A program made the translations under genes and the position numbers. From Neurospora tetraspora (Eukaryota > Ascomycota > Sordariomycetes > Sordariales > Sordariaceae): DNA of 64,000 nt. Below are positions 35,687 through 48,000 of the stretch, one piece after another (positions within the stretch are counted from its first letter, which is position 1; every line of letters begins with the position of its first letter). The stretch lies in NCBI RefSeq assembly GCF_033439725.1, contig NW_026944383.1, forward strand, positions 124,001 through 188,000, given 5' to 3'. The notes beneath the pieces are model-generated. The model had not been told where the DNA came from. It searched no databases and saw only the letters and a list, made by a program, of their open reading frames with translations.

Positions 35687-36411
35687 AGGACTTAAAAAGG
35701 GCGGATAGGGGTTTATTGGCGGGGAGGGAAGGGTTGAATGGTATAATGATGATGGACAAGGGAGTCCATTGATTCAACAACAATGAATTTCTGCGGCAGG
35801 AAAAATGAGGGTATTTATAGGATCACGAATGGCGTCAAACCGGGCACGGCGATGTTATATATTGTTTTCAACAACTGGGCAGAACAGGACAGCTAATGGG
35901 TGTCTGGAAACTACTGCCTGTTTACCGACGACGGGTTTTGGCATACGTTGATGGAGGAAATACCAGAGTTCTGAATCCAATGCCGTCTTGATGTGACAAA
36001 TCTTGGTGACTACGTTAACGGTCGTATTATCTGAGACTACATACTACGACTTTGAACCCTATTTCAGGCACCAAGTCTGCTTTGGTAATTATAATTAAGT
36101 CCAACGCGCTAAATCAAGCTACTGACCGACTGTTGAGATGAGGTATCTAATCCATGCTAAACAAAAACAACTCCGTGAGCCCAATGTTGAATGCTCGCCC
36201 CTATTCCCATGCAGAGCCTCCCGTAGTAAGTACATCAAGGGAAGAAATTCGAGATAGAAGCGAAAGAATGCATGCACGCATGTATAGGCGATGTGATCAA
36301 CCCGACTCCTGACACGCCATGCTGCCCATCCACGCTATTTTCCTCTTTTTTGTCGTGTGTGTATGTGAACAGATGTCGTGAGATCTTTTTATTTTCTTTC
36401 ACCCCATGCGC
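35687..36411. other. intergenic region, converging 3' ends
   Basis: Lies between two genes that end towards each other (plus-strand T-protein, minus-strand kinase). It should hold both 3' untranslated regions. No coding or repeat feature is visible. Confidence 0.5.
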
Positions 36412-37842
36412 TCATTCTTCCTGAGCCCACCTCTTCTCCCTCAGCGGGATCTCCTTGCCCGCGCGCCGGCGCTCACCTGAGATCTCCTCTCGCCAAGCCC
36501 AGTACTCGCCCAGTCTCGTCTCGGCGTAGGAGGCGTAGTCAAAGTCGATTTGGGAAATGGTCGCCTGGATGAGCGCCCAGATGCCCCAGTAGAATCCGGG
36601 CAAGCCCCGGAAAACGTCCACCTCGTTTAGTAGGCGGTCAACCTCGGCCGCCTCGTCAAAATCGGCCGTGGTCCCGTTCTTCTCGCTTTGATGAGCATAG
36701 TAGGCGCGGATGTACTCGGTGATGAACTCGCGGCGCTGGGCGCGCGTGGGGAGGACGCTGAAATCGCAGTCGAAGCCACCCCATTCGGCGAAGTGGTTTG
36801 AAATGTCGAACGCGGCTGGTGAGGGGGTAGCGTATTCGTAATCGATGAAGGTGACGTCCGTGGTCGTGTCTTTGGCGGTGATGCCGTTGCTGTCGGCGGG
36901 TGTCTGCTGGGGTTTGGGAAGGACAATGACGTTGCCACTGAGGAGATCGCAGTGCGCAAACACGAGCTGTTATGTGAGTGGTCAGCCAAACTCATCCGTC
37001 ATATGGAAAGGGAAGGAGGAAAAACAAAGCGTAGTACACACCCCATTAGCGCCCAAGCCTGGCCGCTGGCTCAGCTCGGCAACAGTTCTGGTAAGCTCCT
37101 TCTGCAAGTGAGCCTGACGCGCTCTTTGCGCCTCCGTATCTGTTGGCAGGGCAAAGATCCACTTCTGCATGACAGTCCAGACGTTCGGGGGAGGCTTTCC
37201 AGGCGCGACACTGTCAATGACTTGCTGAAACTCGGCATCTCCAAGGGCTTCGGACGGTACGATGAACTCGGTGTTCTTGGAGTTTCTGCGGCTGTGTCCA
37301 GTGCGGGCAGCAATGCAAGGTACCACGGCGTGCCACTGGGCAAGTTTCTTGGCCACGGCCTTGTAGATGACGGGCTTGCGCAAATCCTCGGGGTGGGTCA
37401 TGGAGCCCTGGACAAAGCGGTACATCATGCCATTCTCGAAGCGGGCGAGAAGCTCGGGGGCGAGGCCGTATCGCATGAGTAGCTCGTGGTTCTGGGTTTC
37501 GCGGTGGCGATCGATGATCAAATCGGTGCCGTTGCCGTAGGCGCGGAGCAAGATGGCCTCATTGTCCACCTCATCCTTGGAAAGGCCGGCCTTCTTGTTG
37601 ACTGCTTTGAGGAGTGTATTGGTGATGCCATCGGTGAAGCGCACGAACTCGACGTTGGAATCGGCGCTCTCCCAGTCGGGGCGGATGGCAAGAACGAGCC
37701 GGCGGGCGGTGGCCTCGCAGTCCTCGCCCGAGTAGGCCAAAGGGATGTAGCGAATGTGATGCTCGACGGGCCCGTTGCCGTTCGAATGGCCGTTCGACTG
37801 GCCGTTGGCTGTTTGGGTGCCGTTCTCTGTTCGGACAGCCAT
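36412..37842 (-). CDS. ethanolamine kinase (451 aa, 2 exons)
   Basis: Phosphorylates ethanolamine with ATP, the first step of the CDP-ethanolamine (Kennedy) route to phosphatidylethanolamine. Exon 1 is 37842-37042, exon 2 36966-36412; the 75-bp intron has a GTGTGT donor, a CTGAC branch point and a CAG acceptor, phase 0, joining GANG to LVFAHCD. Motifs: the NGMMYRFVQG block, the catalytic VFAHCDLLSGNVI (HxDxxxxN type, with Asp and Asn present) and the metal-binding FIDYEYA, then FYWGIWALIQATIS near the end. The last block and the GNGTDLIIDR block favour ethanolamine over choline kinase, but dual specificity is common. I chose the ATG at 37842 for its strong context (CCACCATGG); an in-frame ATG at 37992 would add 50 residues of poor-quality sequence. 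Confidence 0.88.
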
Positions 37843-39210
37843 GGTGGGCGGTAGGAATCGCAAGGCCGATTCGGGCTTTGCTAGGGATTGTATACGTGTG
37901 CCCTCTTTGGGAGATGACGGCAGAGGTTCGTGATGGAATTCGCCTTTCGGTTCTGATTTTTTTACGTTAGATGATGTAGCACTGCAGTGCAAGACGTTGA
38001 TATGCGCGGAGAGGTATGCAAAAGCAAGTGGAAGTTGGATGTCGAGGAAAGGAGACCACGGACATAAAAAAGGGGGGAGGGAGGGGGTTGTGTTGTTTAC
38101 AGGGCCGTATCTTTCTACGCACCTACTGTATCTCTCTAAGCCGATTCAGGACGGTCAACGGGAAGGATGTGCGCACTGCAGAAGGGAAAATGAGGAAAAC
38201 GAAGAGGAATTGGTTGGCCTTGGATGATGCGTCGGTGAGGCCAGTTTGACAGACGCAAAGCCGAACGGTAAAGACGATGATCAAATCGGTCCGTTGGGCC
38301 TTCCTCACACGATCACTTGCCCTTTGGCTGGTCATCAAAAGTCGCCATCCCCACTTCTTCGAACAAACACATGCTTCTCTTTTTGCTCCTGGGGCCGCTT
38401 GCCGCCCCAATTACGACGACCCCGGCCAACCTTGCCAACCATGCTGACCCCAACGCCAAAACCCCCGCGGTCCCTTGTGCCTGGTGGTCCCTTGGCGTTT
38501 GTCTGGTCCTCTCCAAGGTCGCCCCTGACTGGACGAGTCTGGATCGCCTAACCTTGTTTGGCAGTTGGCTAGTCCTATCAATGGTCCCCTAGTGGTACGT
38601 ACCTTTTGTCAATGTCATTGAATTCTCGCTGTCCGCCCACTGCACGGGCACGGGGTTGCACAGCACGTGAAATTCAACGAAAGAGTGGATTGCGGTTGGC
38701 CAAGCCAACAACTACCGCCACCCTGGACCCCATCGCTCGAATCGCAAACGAGCCATCTCTTTCGAGTTTCAACCCTGATTGCATCTCGGATTGTCATTGC
38801 GCCCCTCGCGTCATTTGCAGGTTTGGTGTCACAACCGTCTCGCCTTTCCCGTCTGACGTCGCTTTGGCCGCCATCCCATCTGCCCCTCACTCGAGTCACC
38901 TTGCCCACCAGCTGGGGTAGGCATCAGATTGTCATTGACCAAACAGCTGCCCCTGCGACCACGGCAACAGGCACGCCAAGTACCGTTGAGCAACAATGGT
39001 ATGAGAAAAATAAGAATATATCAACTAGGGCAGGGACAGACAGCAGCGAGACATGATATACTTGTGAAGTCAAGGTTGATGTGGCTTTAAATGGGCAGAA
39101 AATTGCACAAGGTCTTCGGTCGTGAGCATTCAGTGCTATAGGCTGTAATCAAACCGAATCACCGGGCTATCACTGAAAAAAGGACGAGGAGAAGAAAGAC
39201 AGCATTCAAA
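37843..39210. other. divergent intergenic region, no gene supported
   Basis: Holds the promoters and leaders of the kinase (minus) and npr3 (plus). Several frames of about 100 codons overlap on both strands at 38.2-39.0 kb, with no recognisable domain. Confidence 0.45.
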
Positions 39211-42208
39211 ATGGCGTACCCGGTCTTGCCTAGCCCCGACAACTTCCTAGCTGTTGCTCTCGTTATCAACCGTTCTCGGGACGGCCCGCGATTTGTTTTC
39301 CACTACCCTCCCCACGTCTTGCCACCACAGGCTACAGCAGCAGCAAGAGATCGCGATGATCTGGACGATCTGGACGAAGAAGACGAGGCTCTTCTGCACC
39401 GAGTTTCCCATGCCGTTGGCCTCGATGCCAGCTCTTCGTCCCCGTTAAAGGAGTCCGAGCTGTCGCAGTGGAATCACGACGACCATCTCATCACCGAGAG
39501 CGGCACTCAGATTGTTCCTTGGGAGCACGTTGCTGGCTTCCCAACCAAGGATCTGGAAAACATCTTGACTCCGGCCAGGGCCTATCACAAACGCTTGTTC
39601 CAGGTTTCCTTGGATCCTCTCTACTGCGTTTCGTATCCCATCCATGTGCCAGAGAATGGAGTCTGGCGGAAGAAAAGCAAGAAGCAGCAAAAGCACCGGG
39701 ACCACGATGACTCCATCCCGACAGACACGGACGGTCCCGCAAGGACTAGTGACAAAGGTCCCTCGGATGTAGACCAGCCTGCCGTCAAAACAACCGAAGA
39801 GGCCGAAGACAAGAAGAGTTCCATGACCATGTTCAACCTTGTCTTCATCTTGAACCCCAAGAGGCATGAGGTTGCCGACCTTGTCGACATACTCTACACG
39901 CATATCATCAAGAAAGTCAACAAGGCATATAAGTACTGCCAACAGAGGAGTGATTTCATATGGAAGGAATCTAAGAAGATTCTAGCCTTGAAGGACAAGG
40001 GTCGGGAAGACAGTGAGTGCCCCCATCAGGTCTATGCTGGGCTCTGCTAATTCGCATGCTTGTGAACCAGAGAGAAAGATGAGCCAGTTGTGGGACGAGA
40101 TCCTAGCGAATTCTTCACTGGCAGCATCTATGCAGGACATATACGACGCCATATCACGGAACAGAATTGCTGCCATCCAGCTCGAGACCATTGAGGGTGT
40201 GGTTACTCACTCCGTGCAGATTCCTGTGCCATTCCATGTGCCCGACCTGCCCCAGGACGGCCAAGGGGAGGAGCAGCTTGGTCTGTGGTTGACGACCGCA
40301 AACTCGTTGCAAGCCGACGAGAGCGTGGAGGAGCCCGAATATCTGGACAAGACCTTTGCTCTCCTCCTGATGGCAGAAGAGAAAAAGGTCATCAACGAGC
40401 TGCTGGGTCCTGAATCCGACCCTACTACACAGGCCATGATCGAGTTTGTACGCCGGTGCAAGCCCAATCTCTCCTTCCACCAGGTGCAACAGCAGGCAAG
40501 CAGTATCCTCTCGCCTGCCCAGGTGCGGAGGTTTGCCGAGCATTTCATATTCTGGCGACGAGCCATCGCTATCCCGCCTCTGCACGGCCGCGACATGTAC
40601 ATCGTGAGTCCCAACTGCGACCTACGCAGACTTCCTCAAGCAGCTGCTCAGTGGGCGAGACAGTTCCCGCTTTCACCCCCGCTGCCCAACTTCCTGGCCG
40701 AGCTGAGCGTTGCCCCGCGGCCGTATAAACTGCACTGTCCGAGTAAGGCTCACCGGCCTCTTTATATGGCTATGCTGGCGTGGTTGATGCGTGGCGGTTG
40801 GGTTACCCAGCTCTGCACCTTCGCTTACGTTGTGGTCTGGCCCGAGATCATATACGAAGTTGAATATGAACTAGAGGCAGAGGAGATTGCGCGTGAGAAG
40901 GCGAAAGCACAGAACAGGGGCCGGGAGGAGGATCAAGGTCACAAACACGACGACATGCTGTCTCCAACAACGGTGGACAACAGTGGTGACACCGGAGGAT
41001 CCGGTAACAACGTGTTGGCAGCGGCACTCAGCGAGGGTCCCCTAGCAGGCTTCGCCGGATCCGGATTCCTCTCGCTCACGGCCGACTCGACTTCGGCCTC
41101 AGACCTAGATTCCTCCGCGGCAACTCTCCGTGACCTCTCCATCGCGCACTCGCCCACCCTTTCCCGAGCCCAACCAGCTTCCACCCCCATCAACGAGTTC
41201 CTCCCGACTCTAACCTCGCCCATGTCGACCACCTCCCTCTCAACCCTCATCCTCGGAACCAGCGACTACATGACCAACACCCACAAAGACAACAACAACA
41301 ACCACAACTATAACAACCCCGGCTCCTCCTCCCCCACAGCCTCCTACACCTCCACCAACACCCTCAACATGCTCAACCCACCCCGCCCCACCCTCCAGCT
41401 TACCCGCACCATATCCGAAGACACCAACGCCTCAACAGGCACTTCCTCCACGCACCACCAGCCCACGCCGGCCGAGCAGGCCGCAGAAAAAGCCCGACTG
41501 GAGCGCATAGCCGACAAAGCGGCGCGCGAGCTCGCGGAGCGGGCCATGGCGCACGCTAGAAAGGCCGTGCCGCAGGCGACGAGACACCCGAGCGTGAACC
41601 ATGCTAAGCACCTGCTGGGTATGAGCCCGCATATTATCTTGGATGCGAAGAAGGCGACGGGGAAGGAGAGTTTGTATTTGAGTGCTATTGAGAGGAGGTT
41701 GAGGGGGAGGAGTGGTGAGGTGGCGGCGGCCGCGGCTGCTGCTGCGTCTGAGACCGCTGGTGGTGGTGGTGCTGCCGCCGACGGCGCCGCCACCGGCACT
41801 GGTGTGGACGGAACAGGGACGGGGACAGAGGATGCCGCCGCTGGAACTGGTAACGGTAACAATAACAGCAATGTCAATGTCCCCGCAAACACCGCGACAG
41901 GAAATGATGCCACCAATATCCCATCCTCTTCCACTACCGCCACCGCCACCGCCGCCGGCGCCGGCGCGACAACAACCGGCGGAACCGGAATGACAGGAGG
42001 CCGTGCCGTCTCCGGATCAGCTACGGCTCAACGAGGAACCAAGGACTGGGACGAGCGGGTGGCCAACACGTGGCCTCAGTTCTGGAAGTACTTCAACGGG
42101 CGGTCGGCACTGGAGCGGATTGCCTTGCAGGAGGATATGAAGCGGAAAGAGGCGTGGTCGTTGTTGACGGCTATGAGTGAGTATTTGTTGTGTACTAGGC
42201 ATTGGTGA
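39211..42208 (+). CDS. npr3: Npr3, nitrogen permease regulator 3 / GATOR1-SEACIT subunit (979 aa, 2 exons)
   Basis: Npr3 works with Npr2 and Iml1 in the SEACIT/GATOR1 complex at the vacuole, which restrains TORC1 when amino acids or nitrogen are scarce. Exon 1 is 39211-40012, exon 2 40071-42208; the 58-bp intron has a GTGAGT donor, a GCTAAT branch and a CAG acceptor, giving KGREDKRKMSQLWDEIL. Family marks: the N-terminal longin-type start (AVALVINRSRDGPRFVFHYP), a FNLVFILNP block, VTHSVQIPVPFHVP, and the conserved C-terminal WPQFWKYFNGRSALERIAL followed by EYLLCTRHW at the very end. A long low-complexity stretch (Ser/Thr/Asn/Gly/Ala) fills about residues 570-910, partly from simple trinucleotide repeats. 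It converges on the bHLH gene, with 1.2 kb between them. Confidence 0.9.
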
Positions 42209-43405
42209 GAACGGAGACGAGGAAGTATTGTGTACTTACATTGCTACCATATGTTGACCTACTAGTACTATACTGTGTAGTTGGTTGCGGGTACTTGGGA
42301 TGCCACACAAAGTATTTCGGAAGAGAAAACGCTTCGCTAGGTACCGGCCCATAACCTACATTGTCATTTGTAAAATGGAAGGTGCGCCGGGTAACACTCA
42401 CCTGCCACCCAGTGCAATCGCGTATAAGTCATGGGACGGTCGTTGAGGTTCTTACCTTATTATACAGTGTCGTTCCTTCCTCGAGTTTGCTATCTCCAGG
42501 AGGCAACTGCCATGGCCCGGGCATCTGCATTTAATCAAAAAGTGTTCCCTTGATACACTAGCAAGAGGGCTGGCAAATCGGTCCTTGAATGTGCTGCCCG
42601 GCAGTCCGGATATGCACTACTCGGCTACGTCGGAATGGGGGACACATTGATCGGCATGAAGGTTGTCACCAAGCTTGGGCAAAAATATGATGCGATGTAT
42701 CGAGCAAATAGAGCGGTGATTGTCATGATTGTGTTAGATAGAATCGTCGAGAAACAAAGTTAACTCCTCCTTCATGCTACCGCAATGGAATCCCCAAAGC
42801 GCCTGAGGTATAATCGTCATAAGCAGGAGAAAACCAGGTAGTACGCCATAGTGACCAGCACCGAAAAAAAAAAAAAAAAAAAAAACAAGGGCAGGCATAA
42901 CACCGAAGAGACCGAGCCAACAGCATAACGCTGAGAATGATACTTCAATGAAATCACAACATCCATCCTTCTGTGTTATCACGTATGAACCACACTGAGT
43001 GACGAGGGCCATATGCCGACTTCCGTGTACACATGATGCTCTGCCATAGGGGAAAAGAAAACAGTTAAAAGAAAGAATAGAACGAAAACCTGAAACAGAA
43101 AAACAAGACCCAGTCTGTACGCCCATGTGCCAAATCACATTCGTGCTCAATCCCTGAACGACCAGTGAAATGCTAAGTACCTAGACCCCGTTCCCAATGT
43201 GCCGCTGCGATGAAAATGCAAATCAGGGATGTGAAAGCCTGTCAAGTGATGATCATGGCCGAGATAATAAATGATATATCCATAAGCTTCCAAGAGATGG
43301 TAAAGAGATGAGAAAGCCCCCCTGCGTTCGTAAAAAAACAGGAAAAAAAAAAGATAACCGAAAATCCACACCAGCATCGCGATCAAACAAATCCGATTCC
43401 TACGA
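42209..43405. other. convergent intergenic region with a poly-A tract
   Basis: Lies between the 3' ends of npr3 and the bHLH gene. It contains a run of 22 A at 42864-42885. Minus-strand frames at 42734-43386 have no recognisable features and probably lie in the 3' untranslated region of the bHLH gene. Confidence 0.5.
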
Positions 43406-45004
43406 TCATTGAGTCAAGTCCATTCCATACTCGTCCTCCTCTTTGAACTCCATGTCGGCACCGTCGTCCTCATAGTCAAGGAAGTCGCCGGCATCGAGGC
43501 CATCGTTGAACTTTCCGTCGGCGCCACCATGGGCAGGACTGGTGGAAAGGTGTTCGCCATTGACACCATTGGTGTTCAAAGGCTCACCCTTGTAGTCCGT
43601 ATGATGAGGGACGCGAAGGCCAGTGCCAGCCGTGCGAGAGTACGAGAATCCCCGGGATTTCCCGCTGCCGTCCTCTCCTCTGGCGATGGCCTCCATGAGC
43701 TCCGTCTGCATCCGCTTCTCATCATCGGTGATCTCAAAGGGTACCGTACCCCCACGCTCCAACAAGGCATTGATGAGCTCTTCTTGTTGTTGGATCTTGA
43801 GGTAGGCCATCCACATGAGATCCCGGGTCCAGCTCACCGCACCATTCAAAATGTCGCCCTTGTTGGGGCCCTTGTCCTTCTCCTCGATGGGCAGGCCTGT
43901 TGTGATGTTTCCAGCCGTGCTGCCAGCAGCTCGTCTTGCTCCAGGTCCAGCTAGGGCTGATGTGGCTTGAGAAGGACTTGGGATGCCCGCAAGCGTGGGT
44001 GAAAGGGGCGTTCCATTCTGAATTGCCTTGCGAATTTTTTCATCCTCTAGACGATGGGCAGGAACCAGCTTGCTAAGGTCTTGAATGCGCTCGTTGATGT
44101 TGTCACGTCTCCGTCTTTCAACGAGGTTGTGTGACTCGCGCCTCCTCTTCCTCTTTGCTTCTTGTGTCGACACAGAGGAGGTCGTGGTGCCAAGCTTGGC
44201 GGGCATGGATGTGCCGCCCTTCAACAGAATGTCATTGATTTGAGCGTGGGGGCCATGAAGGCCTGCCTGAAGAGGTGATGAGAAACCAGACCCAGGAAAC
44301 GAGGACAGGCTCTGTGGGGTTTGCATCCACTGCGCGGAATGGGACTTTTCATGGTGGGGGCCTGTTGTCCTGATGGGCTGAGGGCCAAATGATCCCGAGT
44401 TCACCGAAAGTCCGGCCATGTCTATCGCCTTGGGTGTAAGTGGGCTTCGTGTGGTGGACGGCTTGCGCTGCATGGTTTGCGGTATCCTGGTACGTGCTTT
44501 CGCGCTCAAGAAGTTCGGGTCAGTCCCATCGCTGTTCATGTCGTTATTCGCTAATGGTGACCCGGCGTATGACATGGGCGACTGAAGCGATGTTCCGAAG
44601 GATTGAGGGTGCTGCATTTGGCGGAAATGCGAGAAGTTATGGACAAATGGCGAGGCTATCGGATCGCCGTCGGGTGTGCTCGAATAGCCATTTGTATGGG
44701 CTTGGTTGATGGGCAAGCTTTGGTGATAAGAGTCCGGGAAATTCATGCCAACATCGTTCATTCCGCCGAAGTCCTGTCCATGACCCTGCATTCCGACATG
44801 AGGGTCACTGGGACTGTTCAAGCCGTCGAGAAGCTCGTCGTCTCCGAACAGAGCTGAGCCGCTAGAAAACCCATTCGAGGGGTTGTTGGTGTGGTTGAGG
44901 TAGTTGTTTTGGAAGGAGCCATGAAAGTTGCCCCCCATGGCCAGGTCGTTCGGGTCGATGCCTCCTCCGCTATGCCCGCCCATTGGGAATCCGTGTTGTG
45001 CCAT
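43406..45004 (-). CDS. bHLH transcription factor with long loop (532 aa)
   Basis: A nuclear DNA-binding regulator. The single exon codes for 532 aa. The N-terminal half is disordered, rich in Gly, Asn, Ser, Pro and Gln. The basic region and helix 1 lie at about 284-320 (KRKRRRESHNLVERRRR, then DNINERIQDLSKLVP). His292, Glu296 and Arg300 give the H-x3-E-x3-R pattern of proteins that bind the E-box CACGTG. Helix 2 lies at about 381-418 (NKGDILNGAVSWTRDLMW) and runs on as a short coiled coil. The loop between the helices is about 60 residues, rich in Pro, Ser and Ala, far longer than usual. The C-terminus is strongly acidic (about 500-532), a possible activation region. The SREBP-type Tyr in the basic region is absent. 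I cannot assign a named orthologue. The upstream leader is long and contains other ATGs. Confidence 0.87.
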   Translation of the reverse strand: MAQHGFPMGGHSGGGIDPNDLAMGGNFHGSFQNNYLNHTNNPSNGFSSGSALFGDDELLDGLNSPSDPHVGMQGHGQDFGGMNDVGMNFPDSYHQSLPINQAHTNGYSSTPDGDPIASPFVHNFSHFRQMQHPQSFGTSLQSPMSYAGSPLANNDMNSDGTDPNFLSAKARTRIPQTMQRKPSTTRSPLTPKAIDMAGLSVNSGSFGPQPIRTTGPHHEKSHSAQWMQTPQSLSSFPGSGFSSPLQAGLHGPHAQINDILLKGGTSMPAKLGTTTSSVSTQEAKRKRRRESHNLVERRRRDNINERIQDLSKLVPAHRLEDEKIRKAIQNGTPLSPTLAGIPSPSQATSALAGPGARRAAGSTAGNITTGLPIEEKDKGPNKGDILNGAVSWTRDLMWMAYLKIQQQEELINALLERGGTVPFEITDDEKRMQTELMEAIARGEDGSGKSRGFSYSRTAGTGLRVPHHTDYKGEPLNTNGVNGEHLSTSPAHGGADGKFNDGLDAGDFLDYEDDGADMEFKEEDEYGMDLTQ

Positions 45005-48000
45005 ATTGTTCGGAATGGTATTGGTGGAGGCTTGGGTGCCTGTGTGTTTTGAGTATGACTCGGTGCGGCGGTAGGGGTGGTGGGTTGCCTTGGAGCGATG
45101 CCGGAAGATGTCAAGGCTGACGTGTCGCTAAGTCGCGGTGGTCTGAGGACAAGATATTCGGTTTGATCCCCAGTTCTTTCGCAAGCGCTTGCAAGGTTTG
45201 CGTATGAATCAAAAACCGTATTGTCGAGGTATGTCGAAGTCGGCGGTTGGTTTTGTTGTGGGCGATTGTGGGTGAATGTCGGGTTGGGTGTGTAGCCGCC
45301 TAACTGGCTTTGGCAATGTTCGGGGAAGTTTGTAACGAATGCCCGTGAAGGCAAGGGAGCCGAGTCGCCGAAGAGGACAACAAAGGCAATGCAATGCAAT
45401 GAAAGAGAAAGAAAGGGGCAAGCGAATGCCAAAAACGCAGCCTTCTTTTTGTCGGATCTTGCCTACGCTTCGGTCGCCGAATAGGAACGGAGAGCGAAAG
45501 CGACAAGGGGTGCGAAGTGGTTGCAGGTTGCAGTGGTTGCAGTGGTTCGCGGTTGAGATTCAAAGCAATCGGCCTTTTCTGTTGGGCAATCAATGACTGG
45601 GATGAGTCAGCAGAACGTTCCGTGTAAATGCACTGCACCGCACCAGGACAGCGGCAGATTGCTACCTCGTTGTGTATGTTTTGAAGCAGGTGCGAGGCAT
45701 CACAGCAGGCAGCAGACAGCGGGCAGGGAGAGGCGAGGTGCAGGGAGGAAGGAGAGGAAGAAAGTTGTGTGCGATGTGCGAAGAAGGCGCCGCTGTCTGC
45801 GAGAGGGGAAACTTTTGGGGTGGAAGGTGGGGACTAACAGAAAGGCGGTAAGATCCTATATACGGTATTGTACGTACAGCCACAAGCAAGGAATGTACTC
45901 GTATCGGTAATCGTAATCCGTCCTCTGCGGTAATGGTTTGCGCAACCCTAGCACTCCAAGAGCCCTTGGGAGGCAATAAATGCTGACGCGAGGTGTAAGA
46001 ACCAAGAGGAGGGGGAGGGAGGGGGGTAGAGGGGCTGAAGTGGTTGGAATTCGCAACCAGACGAGAAGGTTTGCGCGTTGAGAATTCCGTCGGTTTGAGA
46101 GGCGTTGTAAAAATGGCTGTTGTCTGTGCACACAGTGCTAGGTGGAAGGCATTAGAAGGCCGACCTCAAAAGAGGAGCCTGTCCTTTTCGAGCACAATTT
46201 GTATGCGCTCCGAGCGGTAACTTGGCTGGCTGGCTGCGGGCTGTATGAGCGGAATGCAGCGCGGAAGCGGCGGCTGAGGCAGGCTGAGTTGCACGTACTT
46301 CTGCGTAGTGGAGGCGAGTCAACTTCCGACGATTACAGGATTGCCTAAGAATGATGTTTTTTGCCCGCTGTTGGAGAAGGCGAGTCAAGAGAGATATGCA
46401 GTTGGAGATCGTGGTGATTTATAAAGAGGTGGTCGTGAGCAGAAGGAGAGGCGGGGTACGGAGTGGGGAGGAGTAGGCAATGGGGAACGGAGAGGAAAGA
46501 TCTGAGATGTGATGAGAACGGGGGAAAATACCAGAGCCAAGAGCTGGAGAAGAGGATATCCTCAGAAACGTGTGTGGATGCTCGATTCCGTATTCCGCAA
46601 TTCGCAATTCGCAATCCGCAATCCGTAATGCGCACCACAAAAGATGCTTGTTGCCTGTGTTTTGCCAAAGGGTGCCAAACTGTGCTGTGCTAGTATTATG
46701 AGGTGAGAGAGTTGTGGTAACTCTTCCGAATGTATAAGAGATGCCGGCGTGTCGCCGATGAATAACTAACACGCAACCGATGCGCCGGACAATACGAGTT
46801 CGTGCTTGGCTATCTCGCTTGGTCTTTCCGACCGTCCCGTCTTGTTCTTGTGTATGGTTTGAATAGTGCGGGTGGGTTGTAATGAGATCTTCTCAAAGCG
46901 TGCGCCGTAACTGATCCATCAACCGTCAACCTCTATGCAATGCCTTGCTTGGATTCGGATGCTGCCATCCCCAGACTCGGACTTACACGACCCGATCCAA
47001 AGTGGGGCCTGGTCAAGGTGATCGCCGTCCGCGGGTCCCTAAACTCCTTTCACGGTCTGGATCCCGTCCGCTTGTCGCCCGCTGTCGACCGCTGCCTCTC
47101 CGCCAGGTGACGGTCGCTGACAGTTTTCTTGTTAATTAGTCGACCTTCAACGCTCACAACTGACCATTTGTCGTTGAGTTTCACGAGGCTGACCCCCAAA
47201 ATGATGACGGGTGTGAGTCCCTATAAGCTGACTGCCCGGCCCAGGTTCGATCACTGATTGGGTCAATCCACGGAACCTTGTATAAGCGAGATAGTCTCCA
47301 GGCTGTTGATCCTGCCTTGTGAGTCCAGTGTGTCCTCTCAATATGCCTGTGCTCGCCGGTTGAGATGTTCCAGATCCGAAAGGCTCTTTGAGACACCACG
47401 GCCTTCTTGTACCGCATGTAAGATGTCCAAATAGATACCGGCCCTGGTCAGTTAATTGCCCGATGCCTGATGTCTCTTGTTTCCCTGTGGTTGTGGAAGG
47501 CGTACAGTGGAGCACTGAAGTTCGCCTGGCTGAATCTGGTTGAGGCTCGTGCTACCTGAGATATGGGAGAATGAAGGTGGCGTTTGAAGTAACTGGACAG
47601 TGACAAGGTGAGCGCTGCCTGGTGGTTAGAGATTGATGTTCAGAGTTTATGCAACCTCGCAACAAAAAGTCGAGATTTACAGAAGAAGAATAGTTCAGGT
47701 TACGGTGAAGTTTTATGAAAGCCCATGATTCTCAAGCGGCTCATCAACATCTTATATACTGATACTGACCGAGGAGGGGGCAACGATGTGTATACGAGGC
47801 CACCCACACATTCCAATACCGATGGCTTGTCAACAACGTCTTCTGACCTTATCGGTCAAAAAGGGTGGGCTGGAATCACGGCATGAATCAAGATGCAAGC
47901 GTTTCAACGTTGCCCGGTTTTTCTGTGGATTTCCTTCGACATCTTTCGGGGTGTTGACTTAGCTGATCGGGAACATCGGAGGAGATGTGAGATTTTGTAA

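Noticed and set aside
36412-37842. Choline kinase as the primary name
   Set aside because: The C-terminal FYWGIWALIQA block and overall pattern fit ethanolamine kinase better; choline activity is not excluded.
43406-45004. SREBP-type regulator
   Set aside because: The basic region has the ordinary Arg pattern, not the SREBP Tyr, and there are no membrane segments.
47050-47066. 5S rRNA gene
   Set aside because: Only about 14 bases resemble fungal 5S; the rest of the gene is absent.
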